Source of the DNA: Levilactobacillus acidifarinae DSM 19394 = JCM 15949
Lineage (GTDB): Bacteria; Bacillota; Bacilli; Lactobacillales; Lactobacillaceae
Direction: 5' to 3'
DNA: 64,000 bases
Assembly: GCF_001434835.1 (NCBI RefSeq)
Contig: NZ_AZDV01000027.1
Span: 29,856 to 93,855 of the forward strand
Shown here: one piece after another, positions 34,358-43,835 of the stretch
Layout of the letters: each line of letters begins with the position of its first letter
Numbering within the stretch: position 1 is the stretch's first letter
The notes under the pieces: model-generated
The model's database searches: none
What the model was told of the DNA's origin: nothing
What the model saw: only the letters and a program-made list of their open reading frames with translations
Position numbers and translations under genes: made by a program

Positions 34358-36214
34358 CTATTTTGTGGGGGTTACCGCTCGAACCCGTACTAGCCCCCGC
34401 GGTGTCACCTTGAACAATCCCGTGCGCACGTTTTGATGATAGGTCTTCCGCAGCATCACGGTAAAGGTGTGGTGGTACTCCGGAATCGCGACGTATTGGT
34501 ACCGTTGCACGTTTTGCTTGAACTGGGCCGGTGACTCCATGAAGTTTTCCTGCCCGACACCCTTATTGGTGAAATAATAGTAGTTCGCTAAGAAACCGGC
34601 ATAGTAGCTGTCGACATCGCCCGGATGCGGATCGACCAAGAGAATCCGGTCGTGGTTCAGCGTCGTGCTGGGCCGCGACGTCTGGGCCAATTGTACCGGT
34701 AAGGTCCCCCGGTTCATCTCGTTGGTGAACTTGGTTCCGTTAATTTCCGAGTACATCATGATGATGGCAAAGAAAATCATCAAGAAACTGCCTAGTTGAT
34801 AGGCGTTCTTAGTCACGATTGACCGAAAGGCCCGCAGATCGCGTTTCTCAAAGTTCTGCTCGTAAAAGGCGTAGTCGATACTGCGCACCAGCACCATCGC
34901 CCCGATAAACAACGCCAAGATGACGGTACTGCCCATGTACCGCTCAAACCCGTCGAGCGTGATGGCTTCGGCGTAGGGCATCGAGAGTACGTACATGCCG
35001 AACAGACTCCCGTAATACAGCAGTACCATCCCGTCGATAGCTAAAAGCGTCTTTAACAGCGGGTTGCGGTGGTGGGTCCGCCAGCGGATCAATAGCCAGC
35101 AGAGCACCAGTAAGACGTTAATCAGCAAGATGCCCGCCGTCGACAATGACTGGCCCCCGAAGATTTGGTCCAAGAACTTATGCCCGATTTTGACGACGGT
35201 GCCCCCACCCTCGTGACTTAACTGTTGGCTGTAAGCCTGCGCACTGATTTCGTGTTTCGATTCACTAAAGGTGTGCTTGACGTGCCAGGTCCACCAAAGA
35301 AACGGTAAGGCCGCCACCACCAGCGTCCCGCCAAACCGGCCCAGGACGGTGGCCGTATTGCGGTACCAGCTGTGCCGCTGCTGGGTGATCAGAACCGCCA
35401 AGAAGTAGATAGCCATCACGGCCACAAAGAAGGTCGCTGAGTTTTTGACCAACAATAGGCTGGCCGCGACCAGCGCCACGTGGGCACATTGGAGCGTCGG
35501 TCGTTGCCGGTAGACGTAGATCCCGACCAGCCCCGCCACGGTCAGAACCGGTAATACGTAATCGACCAGCAGGTTATTCAACCGGATGTTGATGTTGAAC
35601 ACGTAGGATACCGCGATGGTTAGGCAGAGTAAAAATGCCGTCAGGGCGCGCGTCCGGTCCCGTAAGATGGCAAAGACCGAATACGAAGCCGCCCAGATCA
35701 GCAAAAATTGCGCGATCAACATGGCGCCTTCGCTAAAGCCGACCCAGTGAACGAACTGTGTAATGAACAGCGCCGTGGCCGGTGGGTAGGACGTAAACGA
35801 GATAATGGTGTCGTGGGCACCCGGTAAGTGGCCGGTAAAGGTCAGAAACTTCACCATCACGGCCCAATGCGAGAAGTTGTCGTAGTGCACCAGGGGACTG
35901 TGGCCCAACACGTCGATCATGACCAGGCCTAATCCCACCATCCAACCGTCGAACAGATGCAGGCCTTCAAAGGGTAAGGCGCCCCGGCCGAAGCGACCGA
36001 GAATCGTCCAGGCCACCAGCATGATTACACCCAATATGGTGATGGCCCAGATGCCCACCGTCAGCCATCCCACCATGGCGAACCCGTATAGTAATAAAAT
36101 CTGGGTTAAAAAATCGGTCACCCACGAGAGGTACGGACTGACCCCTAACCGGCGAAAAGTTGCGTTATATCCCAAGACACCTAATCCATAAAAACCTAGT
36201 CCTAACCACGTCAC
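34358..36214 (-). CDS. Polytopic membrane protein, possible GT-C type glycosyltransferase (copy 2)
   Basis: The function is not recognised with certainty. The 618-residue product has about 11-13 hydrophobic segments over residues 1-480, a conserved extracytoplasmic loop, HYDNFSHWAVMVKF (about residue 105), and a soluble C-terminal domain of about 130 residues (ILLVDPHPGDVDSYYAGF). An acidic motif in the first large loop together with many membrane helices fits GT-C enzymes that use polyprenyl-phosphate sugars. The GTG start at 36214 follows AAAGGGGAAA. It is closely similar over its whole length to the gene at 36302-38137, so this is a tandem duplication. It is the last gene of the glycan operon and is convergent with gtfB. 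Confidence 0.6.
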   Translation of the reverse strand: MTWLGLGFYGLGVLGYNATFRRLGVSPYLSWVTDFLTQILLLYGFAMVGWLTVGIWAITILGVIMLVAWTILGRFGRGALPFEGLHLFDGWMVGLGLVMIDVLGHSPLVHYDNFSHWAVMVKFLTFTGHLPGAHDTIISFTSYPPATALFITQFVHWVGFSEGAMLIAQFLLIWAASYSVFAILRDRTRALTAFLLCLTIAVSYVFNINIRLNNLLVDYVLPVLTVAGLVGIYVYRQRPTLQCAHVALVAASLLLVKNSATFFVAVMAIYFLAVLITQQRHSWYRNTATVLGRFGGTLVVAALPFLWWTWHVKHTFSESKHEISAQAYSQQLSHEGGGTVVKIGHKFLDQIFGGQSLSTAGILLINVLLVLCWLLIRWRTHHRNPLLKTLLAIDGMVLLYYGSLFGMYVLSMPYAEAITLDGFERYMGSTVILALFIGAMVLVRSIDYAFYEQNFEKRDLRAFRSIVTKNAYQLGSFLMIFFAIIMMYSEINGTKFTNEMNRGTLPVQLAQTSRPSTTLNHDRILLVDPHPGDVDSYYAGFLANYYYFTNKGVGQENFMESPAQFKQNVQRYQYVAIPEYHHTFTVMLRKTYHQNVRTGLFKVTPRGLVRVRAVTPTK

Positions 36215-36301
36215 GGTAGTAATTTCCCCTTTTTTCCAATCCTAAACGTCGACCCGCTTTCCCACCGGGACCGACAATCTAATGAACCGTTTCAGGTTAC
36301 T

Positions 36302-38137
36302 TTAGTGTTCACGAATCAACCGCTGCGGTGTCACCCGGTACAGTCCCGTGATGATGTGCTGGTGGTAGACCTTCTGGGTCAGCACCGTAAACGTCCGGTG
36401 AAATTCCGGAATCACCACGTAATCGTAGGCCTGCACGGTTTGTTTGAACACTGTGGGTGGGACCATGAAGTCTTCTTGGCCCACGGCCCGATCCGTAAAG
36501 TAATAGTACCGTGCGGCGTACCCGGCATAGTAGTCGTTGACGTCCACGGCGTGCGGATCGACCACCAAGACCTTACGGTGGTTCAGGTGCGTCCACGGCC
36601 GTGAACAGCGCTGTAGCTGTAGCGGTAGCGTATTATGCGCCATGCGATTGGTAAAGTTGGTCCCCGTAATTTCCGAGTACATCATGGTGATGGCAAAGAA
36701 GCCCGCCACTAAAGTACTCAGCTGATACGCGTTTTTCGACGTGATCGTGGCAAACGCCCGCGAGTCCCGTTTTTCAAAGTTCTGTTCGTAAAAGTTGGCG
36801 TCCAGCTCCCGGACCAGCACCATCGCTCCTATGTAGAGGCCCAGGATCACGATGCTGCCCCGGTAACGCTCGAAACCGTCCAATAAGATGGCTTCGGCGT
36901 AGGGCATCGACAACACGTACATCCCCAATAGGCTAGCGTCGTACAGACCAAACATCAGGTCAAGTCCCAGCGCCGTTTTCAGTAACCCGCTACGCTGCCC
37001 TTTAGCGAGACGCAGGATCAGCCACGTACCAATGAGCAGGACGTTGATCAGCAAAATTCCCTGCGTGGACAACGATTGGGGATTTAGGAGCTGCTCCCCA
37101 AACTTGCGGGCAATTTTAAGCAAGACGGCGGGGCTCTCCTCCGCTAACTGTTGGTGATAGGCCTGCGCGCTAATTTCGTGTTTGGAGACCGGAAACGTGG
37201 TGTGCACGTGCCACTGCCAGACCAGAAACGGCAGACTCCCCAGGGCCAACGTTCCAGCCGCCCGTAAGAGGTTGCCGGGGATCGACCAGCCGGTACGGCC
37301 CGTTTTCAATAACGTCACCACGAAGTAACCGGCGATGACCACCACAAAAAAGGTTGCCGAATTTTTCACCAGTAAGAGCGCCGCCACGAAGACCGCGACG
37401 TGACCGCACAGGAGCCACGGCCGCGTGCGGTAGGCGAAGATCCCGGCTAAGGCGGCCACGGCCAAGATTGGCAAAACGTAGTCGACCAACAGGTTATTTA
37501 GGCGAATCGCGATATTAAAGACAAACGACCCCGCAATCGTCAGGCACAGGATCATGGCGGTCAGCGCCCGTGTCCGGTCCCGGAGTACCGCAAACACCGC
37601 GTAAGCGGCCGCCCAGATCAACCCAAACTGGGCGACTAACATGGCGCCCTCGCTAAATCCGGTCCAGGTGACAAACTGGGTGATGAACAGCGCCGTCGCC
37701 GGTGGGTACGAGGTAAACGAGATTAGGTGGTCCCCCGCTCCCGGCAGGTGGCCGCTAAAGACCATGAATTTGACCATCACGGCCCAGTGCGAGAAGTTAT
37801 CGTAGTGCACCAACGGACTGTGACCCAAGACGTCGGCCATCGCCCAGCCCAGCACCACCATCCAAAAATCGAACAGATGCAGACCTTCAAACGGTAGACT
37901 GCCCCGGTGAAACAGGCCCAGGATCTGCCACAAGACCCACAACCCGATCCCGACGCCGGTAATCAAGTAAATTCCGAACCGGAGTTGGTTAAACATGGCA
38001 AACCCATACAGTAACAGAATTTGGACCAACATGGCCGTAATCCAACGTAAATAAGGGCTGACCCCCAACCGCCGTAGCGATCCGGTGTAGCCCAATAATC
38101 CTAGTAGATAACTTAACCCGCCAATCCAGGCTGTCAT
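36302..38137 (-). CDS. Polytopic membrane protein, possible GT-C type glycosyltransferase (copy 1)
   Basis: A 611-residue paralogue of the following gene with the same layout: many membrane helices, the HYDNFSHWAVMVKFM loop, SFTSYPPATALFITQFV, and a C-terminal soluble domain (KVLVVDPHAVDVNDYYAGY). The ATG at 38137 lies six bases after AGGGGAG. A longer open frame starts 27 bases earlier without a Shine-Dalgarno and was not used. The two copies are nearly identical in the first membrane-loop block and diverge towards the C-terminus, so they may transfer to different acceptors. The gene sits 52 bases downstream of the PilZ glycosyltransferase gene. Confidence 0.6.
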   Translation of the reverse strand: MTAWIGGLSYLLGLLGYTGSLRRLGVSPYLRWITAMLVQILLLYGFAMFNQLRFGIYLITGVGIGLWVLWQILGLFHRGSLPFEGLHLFDFWMVVLGWAMADVLGHSPLVHYDNFSHWAVMVKFMVFSGHLPGAGDHLISFTSYPPATALFITQFVTWTGFSEGAMLVAQFGLIWAAAYAVFAVLRDRTRALTAMILCLTIAGSFVFNIAIRLNNLLVDYVLPILAVAALAGIFAYRTRPWLLCGHVAVFVAALLLVKNSATFFVVVIAGYFVVTLLKTGRTGWSIPGNLLRAAGTLALGSLPFLVWQWHVHTTFPVSKHEISAQAYHQQLAEESPAVLLKIARKFGEQLLNPQSLSTQGILLINVLLIGTWLILRLAKGQRSGLLKTALGLDLMFGLYDASLLGMYVLSMPYAEAILLDGFERYRGSIVILGLYIGAMVLVRELDANFYEQNFEKRDSRAFATITSKNAYQLSTLVAGFFAITMMYSEITGTNFTNRMAHNTLPLQLQRCSRPWTHLNHRKVLVVDPHAVDVNDYYAGYAARYYYFTDRAVGQEDFMVPPTVFKQTVQAYDYVVIPEFHRTFTVLTQKVYHQHIITGLYRVTPQRLIREH

Positions 38138-38189
38138 GGCTTGCTCCCCTTTAGGTGCCCACACGGCACCCTTAAATTTTCATCATGCG

Positions 38190-40181
38190 TTAAACCCGGT
38201 TAAAGCGGTGACTCAACCGCCGTTCGTACGCCTGCGTCCGGACGACCAGGTTCATGTACAACTCGTCAAACGGGGTAATCCAGGCGTCTTGCACCTGGGG
38301 CAACGTTTCGTTGGCCCCGTCGTAAATCAGTTGCAGGTAATTGTCGCGGTTATGGTCCGGCGCCACGCTGACCTGCGCACTGTAGATCGGTTGCTTGCCC
38401 CGGTGAGCGACCCGGGCGATTTTACCGGTCAACGTGATCCAGACGTGCTGTCGTTTCAGGCGAATCTCCACGGCATCGCCCGCTTGAAGTGCCAGACTTC
38501 CCGTATCCGTGAAGGTAAAGGCGACCCCACCCTCGGACACGTCACTGGTGATCAGGGGATGCCAATCCCGCCCGGAAGCGAGCTTGACCTTCCCCGGAAC
38601 GGTCCGCGTGAACCGTTCCTTCTTCCGGTAAACGTGGCGGCCCATCGCGATGAACAGACACATACTCAGGTTGATAAAGTGCATCAATAACCAGAAGGTA
38701 ATGACACTACCGACCAGGATTTCGGACCCGTATTTGCCGTAATTAAACTTGATAATGGCCACTAACGTTACCAACCACAGGACCAGGTACGGAATGATGT
38801 AGAGTTTATCCTTCAACGAGAAGGTCACGTTTTTCGAAGTGACCTTGAATTTTTTGGCCTTAATGCCGATGGTTTCGAGGATCACGGGAATGAAGAGGTA
38901 CGGCGCAAAGAAGGTCTCTTGCACCTCACCCCACCGTTCGTTACGAATCATGCCCTCCCGGTTACCGCGCCCCGAGGTATCCCCCATGACGTAATGTAGC
39001 AGGAAGTAGCCCGGCGCCCAGACAATCATCAGGACCCAGAAGTTCGCGTTGACGACCTGAATCTTCCACAACGCGTACAGGATCGGCGCGATGATGTAGA
39101 CGATGCGGCGGAAAAACGCCCACCAGTAGAAGTAGGTGTTGATCAGAATCAGCCGGTTCATCCAGGAAAGTTTCGGGTTCGTAAAGATGTGCAGGTTGCG
39201 ACAGCTCTGAATCACGCCCCGGGCCCAGCGCGTCCGTTGCTTGATGACCCCCTTCAGGTCAATCGGGGTAATCCCACTGGATTGGGGTACCTTGGTCGCC
39301 AGACTGATGTACCCTGCCATGTTCAGTTCGGTCCCCAATTCGAAGTCCTCGGTGATGGTGTCAGTGGGAAAGCCCCCGACCTTATCGACGGCCTCCCGTA
39401 AAAAGACCGCATTGGACCCGGTAAACAGGGCCCGCTTGTTACCCCCGTTCAAGACGTTCACGTCACGGGAAAAGAAGTCCTGCTCGTTGGGCACGATTTT
39501 TTCGGAAAACAAGTTAAATTGAAAGATATCCGCGTTATAGAAACTCTGCGGTGTCTGCACAAAACCCAGCGGTTCCGCGTGATCCGGGTCGTCCTTTAGT
39601 TCCTGAAAGTTCTGCTGGAACAACGGAACCGTATCGTTTAAGAAACCGGAAAACGGGATCATGTCGGTATCGAAAATCACGAATAACGGCGACTTTAGTT
39701 GTTCTAAGGCATGGTTGATGTTCCCCGCCTTGGCCTGCTTGTTGCCCTCCATCCCGATGTAGCGGATGTGGTAGTAGGTCGCCAGGTCCTGGACTTCCGG
39801 CCGGTTCCCGTCATCGGCCACCACGATATGAACCTGACGATGATTGGGGTACTTGATATAGGTCGCCGCATTGATGGTCTTACGTAACAGGTCCACGTCT
39901 TCATTATGCGTCACGATGATCAAATCCACGTCCGGCAACGGTTGCTGAGGATCGTAACCCGGGATCTGCAAGTCTTGTTTCTGACGCGTCGCCAGCATGC
40001 GAAAAAAGATCAACATGAAGCCCGTAAAGTTAGAAATAATCTCACTCAGTACCAACAATAACGCAAAAATCAGGGTAAATAAGTGAGCGTGCCACGGAAT
40101 CGTAAAGAAGACCCGCCATAACAGATAAATCACGGATAATACGACCGCTAAGATGTTTAATGCGCGGCGTTTATTCGACAT
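38190..40181 (-). CDS. Membrane GT2 glycosyltransferase, cellulose-synthase-like, with C-terminal PilZ domain
   Basis: A processive beta-glycosyltransferase of the BcsA type that would polymerise and extrude a polysaccharide. The 663-residue product has two N-terminal membrane helices and then a GT2 domain with all four hallmark motifs: VADDG (122-125), DTD (171-173), TED (277-279) and QRTRW (315-319). Further membrane helices follow (about 340-515), then a PilZ domain with both c-di-GMP-binding signatures, R519-KKE-R523 and D547-V-S-E-G551. This suggests activity switched by cyclic di-GMP. The length suits BcsA-like enzymes without the periplasmic partner. Its start overlaps the upstream GT2-GtrA gene by 11 bases. 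The sugar is unknown; cellulose is not implied. Confidence 0.85.
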   Translation of the reverse strand: MSNKRRALNILAVVLSVIYLLWRVFFTIPWHAHLFTLIFALLLVLSEIISNFTGFMLIFFRMLATRQKQDLQIPGYDPQQPLPDVDLIIVTHNEDVDLLRKTINAATYIKYPNHRQVHIVVADDGNRPEVQDLATYYHIRYIGMEGNKQAKAGNINHALEQLKSPLFVIFDTDMIPFSGFLNDTVPLFQQNFQELKDDPDHAEPLGFVQTPQSFYNADIFQFNLFSEKIVPNEQDFFSRDVNVLNGGNKRALFTGSNAVFLREAVDKVGGFPTDTITEDFELGTELNMAGYISLATKVPQSSGITPIDLKGVIKQRTRWARGVIQSCRNLHIFTNPKLSWMNRLILINTYFYWWAFFRRIVYIIAPILYALWKIQVVNANFWVLMIVWAPGYFLLHYVMGDTSGRGNREGMIRNERWGEVQETFFAPYLFIPVILETIGIKAKKFKVTSKNVTFSLKDKLYIIPYLVLWLVTLVAIIKFNYGKYGSEILVGSVITFWLLMHFINLSMCLFIAMGRHVYRKKERFTRTVPGKVKLASGRDWHPLITSDVSEGGVAFTFTDTGSLALQAGDAVEIRLKRQHVWITLTGKIARVAHRGKQPIYSAQVSVAPDHNRDNYLQLIYDGANETLPQVQDAWITPFDELYMNLVVRTQAYERRLSHRFNRV

Positions 40182-41259
40182 GGGATCGCCTCTTAAAAAT
40201 CAAATTCTTTTGAATATAGTAACTCACTAAGAACAGGCAAAAGTCTCCGGCCAGCTTAGCTAAGGTGGGCGTTAAGGCACTCTGCCAGATCATCCCGAGG
40301 GCCAGCGTTAACCCGTGCGTTAAGTAGCCCGAAGCTAACGTCTGCACAATTAATAACGCCACGTATTTAAGCAGGGTCTGTTCGCCCGCATTATCGAACA
40401 CCACGTGCCGATTTACCAGGTAGTTCACGATCGACGACACCGCCCGGGCCAGTACCGTTGCCACCATGATGGCCCGCAACGATTGATTCTGGTCCAGTAG
40501 TAACATCAGGACGCTAAATAGACCAATATCAATGATAAACGACACCAGACCACTCGCCGCAAACTTAAAGAATCGCGCGTAAATCGCCAGTGAATCGCGA
40601 ATCACCCGAAAATGCGACGACGCGTTACCGTCGAGGTAGATGGTGGGAATCGGTTGTTCGCTAATCGTGACGTGGTGCTTCTTCGCTTCCAACAACATAT
40701 CGAATTCAAATTCGAACCGGTCGCCGGGAAAATCAACGGCGAGGCGGACGTAATCTAGCGGAATCACTCGGAGTCCCGTCTGCGTATCGCTAATGGTTTG
40801 GTGAGTTAATACCCGAACTAAATTATCCGTTAATATATTCCCAAAACGACTACGCCACGGGACATTCCCGGTAAATTGTCGGGCCCCAATGATTAGATCG
40901 TGGGGGCGCCCCGTCGCTAACCGCAGGCACTGTTCCAGTGCGGAAACGGTGTGTTGACCGTCGGCATCCATGGTCGCAATCCCCGCGACCGGTGCCGTCT
41001 TAGCCTGGTGTAGATAATACCGAAAACCGGTTTTTAAGGCCGCTCCCTTCCCCTGGTTCCGGGCGTGGCGCAATAAGTGTAATCGATTATCGGGCAACTG
41101 TTGCACTTGCGTAAAAATGGCCTGATGAGCGGCATCGCTCCCGTCATCCACGACCACGATGCTAGTAATGGCCTGTTGGCTCGCCAATAGTTGCCGTAAC
41201 AGTGTGATGAGTTTTTCGTCCGGATCTAATGCCGGGATCAAGATTCCAAAGTTTTGCAT
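40171..41259 (-). CDS. GT2 polyprenyl-phosphate glycosyltransferase fused to a GtrA-like flippase domain
   Basis: The 362-residue product has a GT2 domain (residues 1-225; FGILIPALDPDE, VVVDDGSD, the TMDADGQH metal site and SDTQTGLRVIP) that resembles dolichyl/undecaprenyl-phosphate sugar synthases such as GtrB. It is followed by four membrane helices of GtrA type (about 228-355; NYLVNRHVVFDN is the family signature). The predicted job is to load a sugar onto undecaprenyl phosphate and help present it on the outer face. GtrA and GtrB are usually separate proteins, but fusions occur. The ATG follows AGGGGAGG. This is the first gene of the operon that includes the PilZ glycosyltransferase and the two membrane proteins. 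Confidence 0.88.
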   Translation of the reverse strand: MQNFGILIPALDPDEKLITLLRQLLASQQAITSIVVVDDGSDAAHQAIFTQVQQLPDNRLHLLRHARNQGKGAALKTGFRYYLHQAKTAPVAGIATMDADGQHTVSALEQCLRLATGRPHDLIIGARQFTGNVPWRSRFGNILTDNLVRVLTHQTISDTQTGLRVIPLDYVRLAVDFPGDRFEFEFDMLLEAKKHHVTISEQPIPTIYLDGNASSHFRVIRDSLAIYARFFKFAASGLVSFIIDIGLFSVLMLLLDQNQSLRAIMVATVLARAVSSIVNYLVNRHVVFDNAGEQTLLKYVALLIVQTLASGYLTHGLTLALGMIWQSALTPTLAKLAGDFCLFLVSYYIQKNLIFKRRSHVE

Positions 41260-41288
41260 GGCCCTCCCCTATCTTTAATGGCGTCTTA

Positions 41289-41311
41289 CCGAACTCGTCC
41301 CCCGAGTTCGG
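41289..41311. promoter_or_regulatory. Perfect hairpin in the leader of the glycan operon
   Basis: CCGAACTCG-tcccc-CGAGTTCGG: nine-base perfect arms, five-base loop. It starts about 15 bases after the probable transcription start on the minus strand. No U-run follows, so it is not a classic terminator. It could be an operator or an RNA structure. Confidence 0.5.
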
Positions 41312-41332
41312 TCCTAACGGCGGCCAGCCGTT

Positions 41333-41362
41333 AATATAATTTAAGTATGTTTGATTATTCAA
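41333..41362 (-). promoter_or_regulatory. Promoter of the glycan operon
   Basis: Minus strand -35 TTGAAT (41362-41357), 18-base spacer, -10 TATATT (41338-41333), inside an AT-rich stretch. The leader to the first ATG is about 65 bases. Confidence 0.6.
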
Positions 41363-41702
41363 TTATCATATTAACGCATCGGCCTAAATAAACCAGCCGT
41401 TTTGGGACACAATTCCCATAATGGTTAATTAATTACGGGACGATTTATCGCTGCTGTCATCAGTTGGCCGTTGACCCCTGTAAACTAGTTATAGCAACCA
41501 CTAGTTGCCCGATTGCATGCGACCACATGCACGGTTAGCGAATAGCCGGTCGGTTCAGTCTAGCCGGGAAGCAAATGACGTGTAACACCATTTGGGGGGT
41601 TAAACCGGATTGACCCTAGTGGCGAATCAAAGCGCCTTTAAACCACTTGAATCATAAATTATTTTAATCCACGTATAATTAGCGTCCCCGTCCCGGACAC
41701 AC
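41363..41702. other. Intergenic region upstream of the glycan operon
   Basis: About 340 bases with no convincing gene. It contains two ACTAGTT copies 16 bases apart (about 41485-41507). Nothing else was recognised. Confidence 0.4.
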
Positions 41703-41735
41703 AAAAAAAGACGCCCCCGCGGGGACGCCCTTTAA
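41703..41735 (-). terminator. Terminator of the small acidic protein gene
   Basis: On the minus strand, GGGCGTCCCC-GC-GGGGGCGTCT with several G-U pairs, followed by T7. It starts about 10 bases after the stop at 41745. Confidence 0.75.
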
Positions 41736-41744
41736 AATCGGTCT

Positions 41745-42116
41745 TTAACCTCTAAAGTTTTCAACATGTTCGGGTGGTGTGACTAACTTTTCGCCAACTT
41801 CATGCCCTAAAATTTCCAGTGCCTTATCTCGCGTTGGGATAACATCCATGTTAAAGATGATGGAATCAATATCCCCACCGGCGTAGTCGAATTGTTCGAA
41901 GTAGACGTACGGATCGTGATCGTCGTCATCGTTTAAGAAGTGCTGCGTTACCGCATCCGCTAATGCGGTTGCCCAAGGCAACTCTACCATTTTTGGTAGA
42001 TCGTGTTTCGTCACATACCCCGGTTTTAAGATCAGTGCAGCCGCTTTCTTAACATCCTCTGCCGGAATGTCAATTTTCGGTTCTTCTGCTTTGTCTTTCT
42101 TTGGTGTATCTGCCAT
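41745..42116 (-). CDS. Conserved acidic hypothetical protein
   Basis: I do not recognise this family. The 123-residue product is strongly acidic and soluble. Its first ~20 residues are charged and likely disordered (KKDKAEEPKIDIP). The rest is a compact domain with a DDDDHDPYVYFEQFDYAGGD stretch around residue 70. There is no signal peptide and no membrane segment. AAGGAGA lies about ten bases before the ATG. It is a single gene with its own terminator, divergent from the CNNM gene. Confidence 0.8.
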   Translation of the reverse strand: MADTPKKDKAEEPKIDIPAEDVKKAAALILKPGYVTKHDLPKMVELPWATALADAVTQHFLNDDDDHDPYVYFEQFDYAGGDIDSIIFNMDVIPTRDKALEILGHEVGEKLVTPPEHVENFRG

Positions 42117-42433
42117 AATCCAAAATCTCCTTTAACGTTTCTAAATTCAGTCTAGTCCTTTTTAACCCAAACGTTAAGCAGTCTCTACTATTATTCAGTG
42201 GATTAGCCAGTCAATAACTTATGTCCCCAACCATAAGGTCTCTCGTTTGGTCTCCCTCCCGTCACTCACAACGATTGTGGGTACTTATTTTAACTAGTTA
42301 AGCGTTTTCAACGACTTCCCAATAGCCGATTTGACAATTCCCCCGAATAATCGCCGTGTTCGGTTGCGTTCAGGGGCCCAAGGGCGTAGAATTTGGAACA
42401 ATCTGATATCTACAAAATGACGTGGAGACGCGT
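42117..42433. other. Divergent intergenic region, no gene seen
   Basis: About 317 bases between the divergent acidic-protein and CNNM genes. No open frame with a ribosome binding site and no clear riboswitch core was found. The CNNM leader after its promoter is too short for a metal riboswitch. Confidence 0.4.
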
Positions 42434-42439
42434 TATAAT
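42434..42439 (+). promoter_or_regulatory. -10 box of the CNNM/CorC gene
   Basis: A perfect TATAAT 35 bases before the GTG start. The hexamer 17 bases upstream is TACAAA, a weak -35. Confidence 0.5.
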
Positions 42440-42473
42440 AGAAAGATAGAATAAGTGAAATGAGGAATGATGT

Positions 42474-43835
42474 GTGGATAGTGGTCAGATAGTTGTGAAT
42501 TTAGTGATTATTTTAGTTACTTTTTTCTTTGCAGCTTTCTTTGTGGCTTGCGAGTTCGCTTTAGTCCAGACGCGCCCGAGTGCGCTCCAGGAAAAAATTG
42601 ACGAACGTGACAAGCCTTCGACTAAGTTAAATCGTGCCATGAAGATGGTCACGAACTTAAATGAATATTTATCAACGACTCAAGTGGGGGTTTCGCTTGC
42701 CGGGATTATCCTCGGGTGGATTGGGGAAACCTTCTTCGTCGACATCCTGTTAGCTGGTGTCGCGCCTTTACACGTAACAGGGGCCACGGCCCACACGGTG
42801 AGCGCCATCATCGGGGTCCTACTCCTGACGTACTTAGAAGTGGTCTTTACCGAAATTGTGCCGAAGAACATTTCCATTGATATGCCCATGCGGGTCCTAA
42901 TGTTAGTGGTCACGCCACTGCATTACTGCCACGTGATCTTCTACCCGTTCGTCTGGTTACTGAACACCAGTGCGACCGGCGTGGTCAAGTTAATGGGACT
43001 CAAAGTTGCTAACGAAAGCGACGAAGTCTTCTCTCAAGCCGAAATTCTGAGCCTTTCCCGGAGTGCCGTGGAAGGCGGCGAACTAGAAAAAAACGATTTA
43101 GTCTACATGCAACGGGCCTTTGAATTAAACGACAAGGTCGCTAAGGACATCATGATTGACCGGACGCAATTAACGGTCATCGATATCACCGCCACGGTGA
43201 AGGAAGCCCTGACCATGTATCTACAGGAACGGTTCAGTCGCCTGCCGGTCGTGGCCGATAACGACAAGGATAAGATCCTGGGTTACGTTTACAATTACGA
43301 TTTGATTCGCCAACAACAAGTGGATTCTTCCATTAAAATCGACAAATTGCTGCGCGACATTACCACCACGCCCGAAACCACGCCGATTACGCAGGTGTTG
43401 CAACAGATGATCAAACACCAGACGCCAATCGTCGTGGTCGTTGACGAGTACGGTGGGACGTCCGGGATTATCACCGATAAGGACATTTACGAAGAACTCT
43501 TCGGAACGGTCCGCGATGAAATCGACGATGCCAATGATCAATACATCTTTAAGCAACCCAATGGCACCTTCCAGGTCAACGGTAAGATGACCACCTACGA
43601 CTTTGAACGGTACTTTAGCGTCGACATTAAGGACTTTGAATCCACCGACACTGTGACGTTGGCGGGATACATTATTGACAATTATCCTGACGTTAAAATC
43701 AACGATGTGGTTCATTTGGAAAACTTCGACTTGAAGGTTCTGGATTACGAAAATTCCTTTATCAACTGGTTTGAAGTTACGGTCAATCCCATAAAACCCA
43801 AACAAACGACCGTCGAATCCGACGAAAACGATTAA
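42474..43835 (+). CDS. CNNM/CorC-type (hemolysin C family) membrane protein with CBS domains
   Basis: The 453-residue product has an N-terminal CNNM (DUF21) transmembrane domain (about 1-195; FFVACEFALVQTRPS and STTQVGVSLAGIILGW are family signatures). A CBS pair follows (about 215-335; RFSRLPVV, IVVVVDEYGGTSGIIT), then a C-terminal CorC/HlyC domain (about 350-440). The family is linked to Mg2+ (sometimes Co2+) transport or efflux. The 'hemolysin' name is historical. The start is GTG at 42474, with GAGGA about nine bases upstream. It is monocistronic, with its own promoter and a strong terminator. Confidence 0.92.
   Translation: MDSGQIVVNLVIILVTFFFAAFFVACEFALVQTRPSALQEKIDERDKPSTKLNRAMKMVTNLNEYLSTTQVGVSLAGIILGWIGETFFVDILLAGVAPLHVTGATAHTVSAIIGVLLLTYLEVVFTEIVPKNISIDMPMRVLMLVVTPLHYCHVIFYPFVWLLNTSATGVVKLMGLKVANESDEVFSQAEILSLSRSAVEGGELEKNDLVYMQRAFELNDKVAKDIMIDRTQLTVIDITATVKEALTMYLQERFSRLPVVADNDKDKILGYVYNYDLIRQQQVDSSIKIDKLLRDITTTPETTPITQVLQQMIKHQTPIVVVVDEYGGTSGIITDKDIYEELFGTVRDEIDDANDQYIFKQPNGTFQVNGKMTTYDFERYFSVDIKDFESTDTVTLAGYIIDNYPDVKINDVVHLENFDLKVLDYENSFINWFEVTVNPIKPKQTTVESDEND

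Noticed and set aside
42434-42473. Metal riboswitch for the CNNM gene
   Set aside because: The leader after the promoter is only about 30 bases and shows no riboswitch core.
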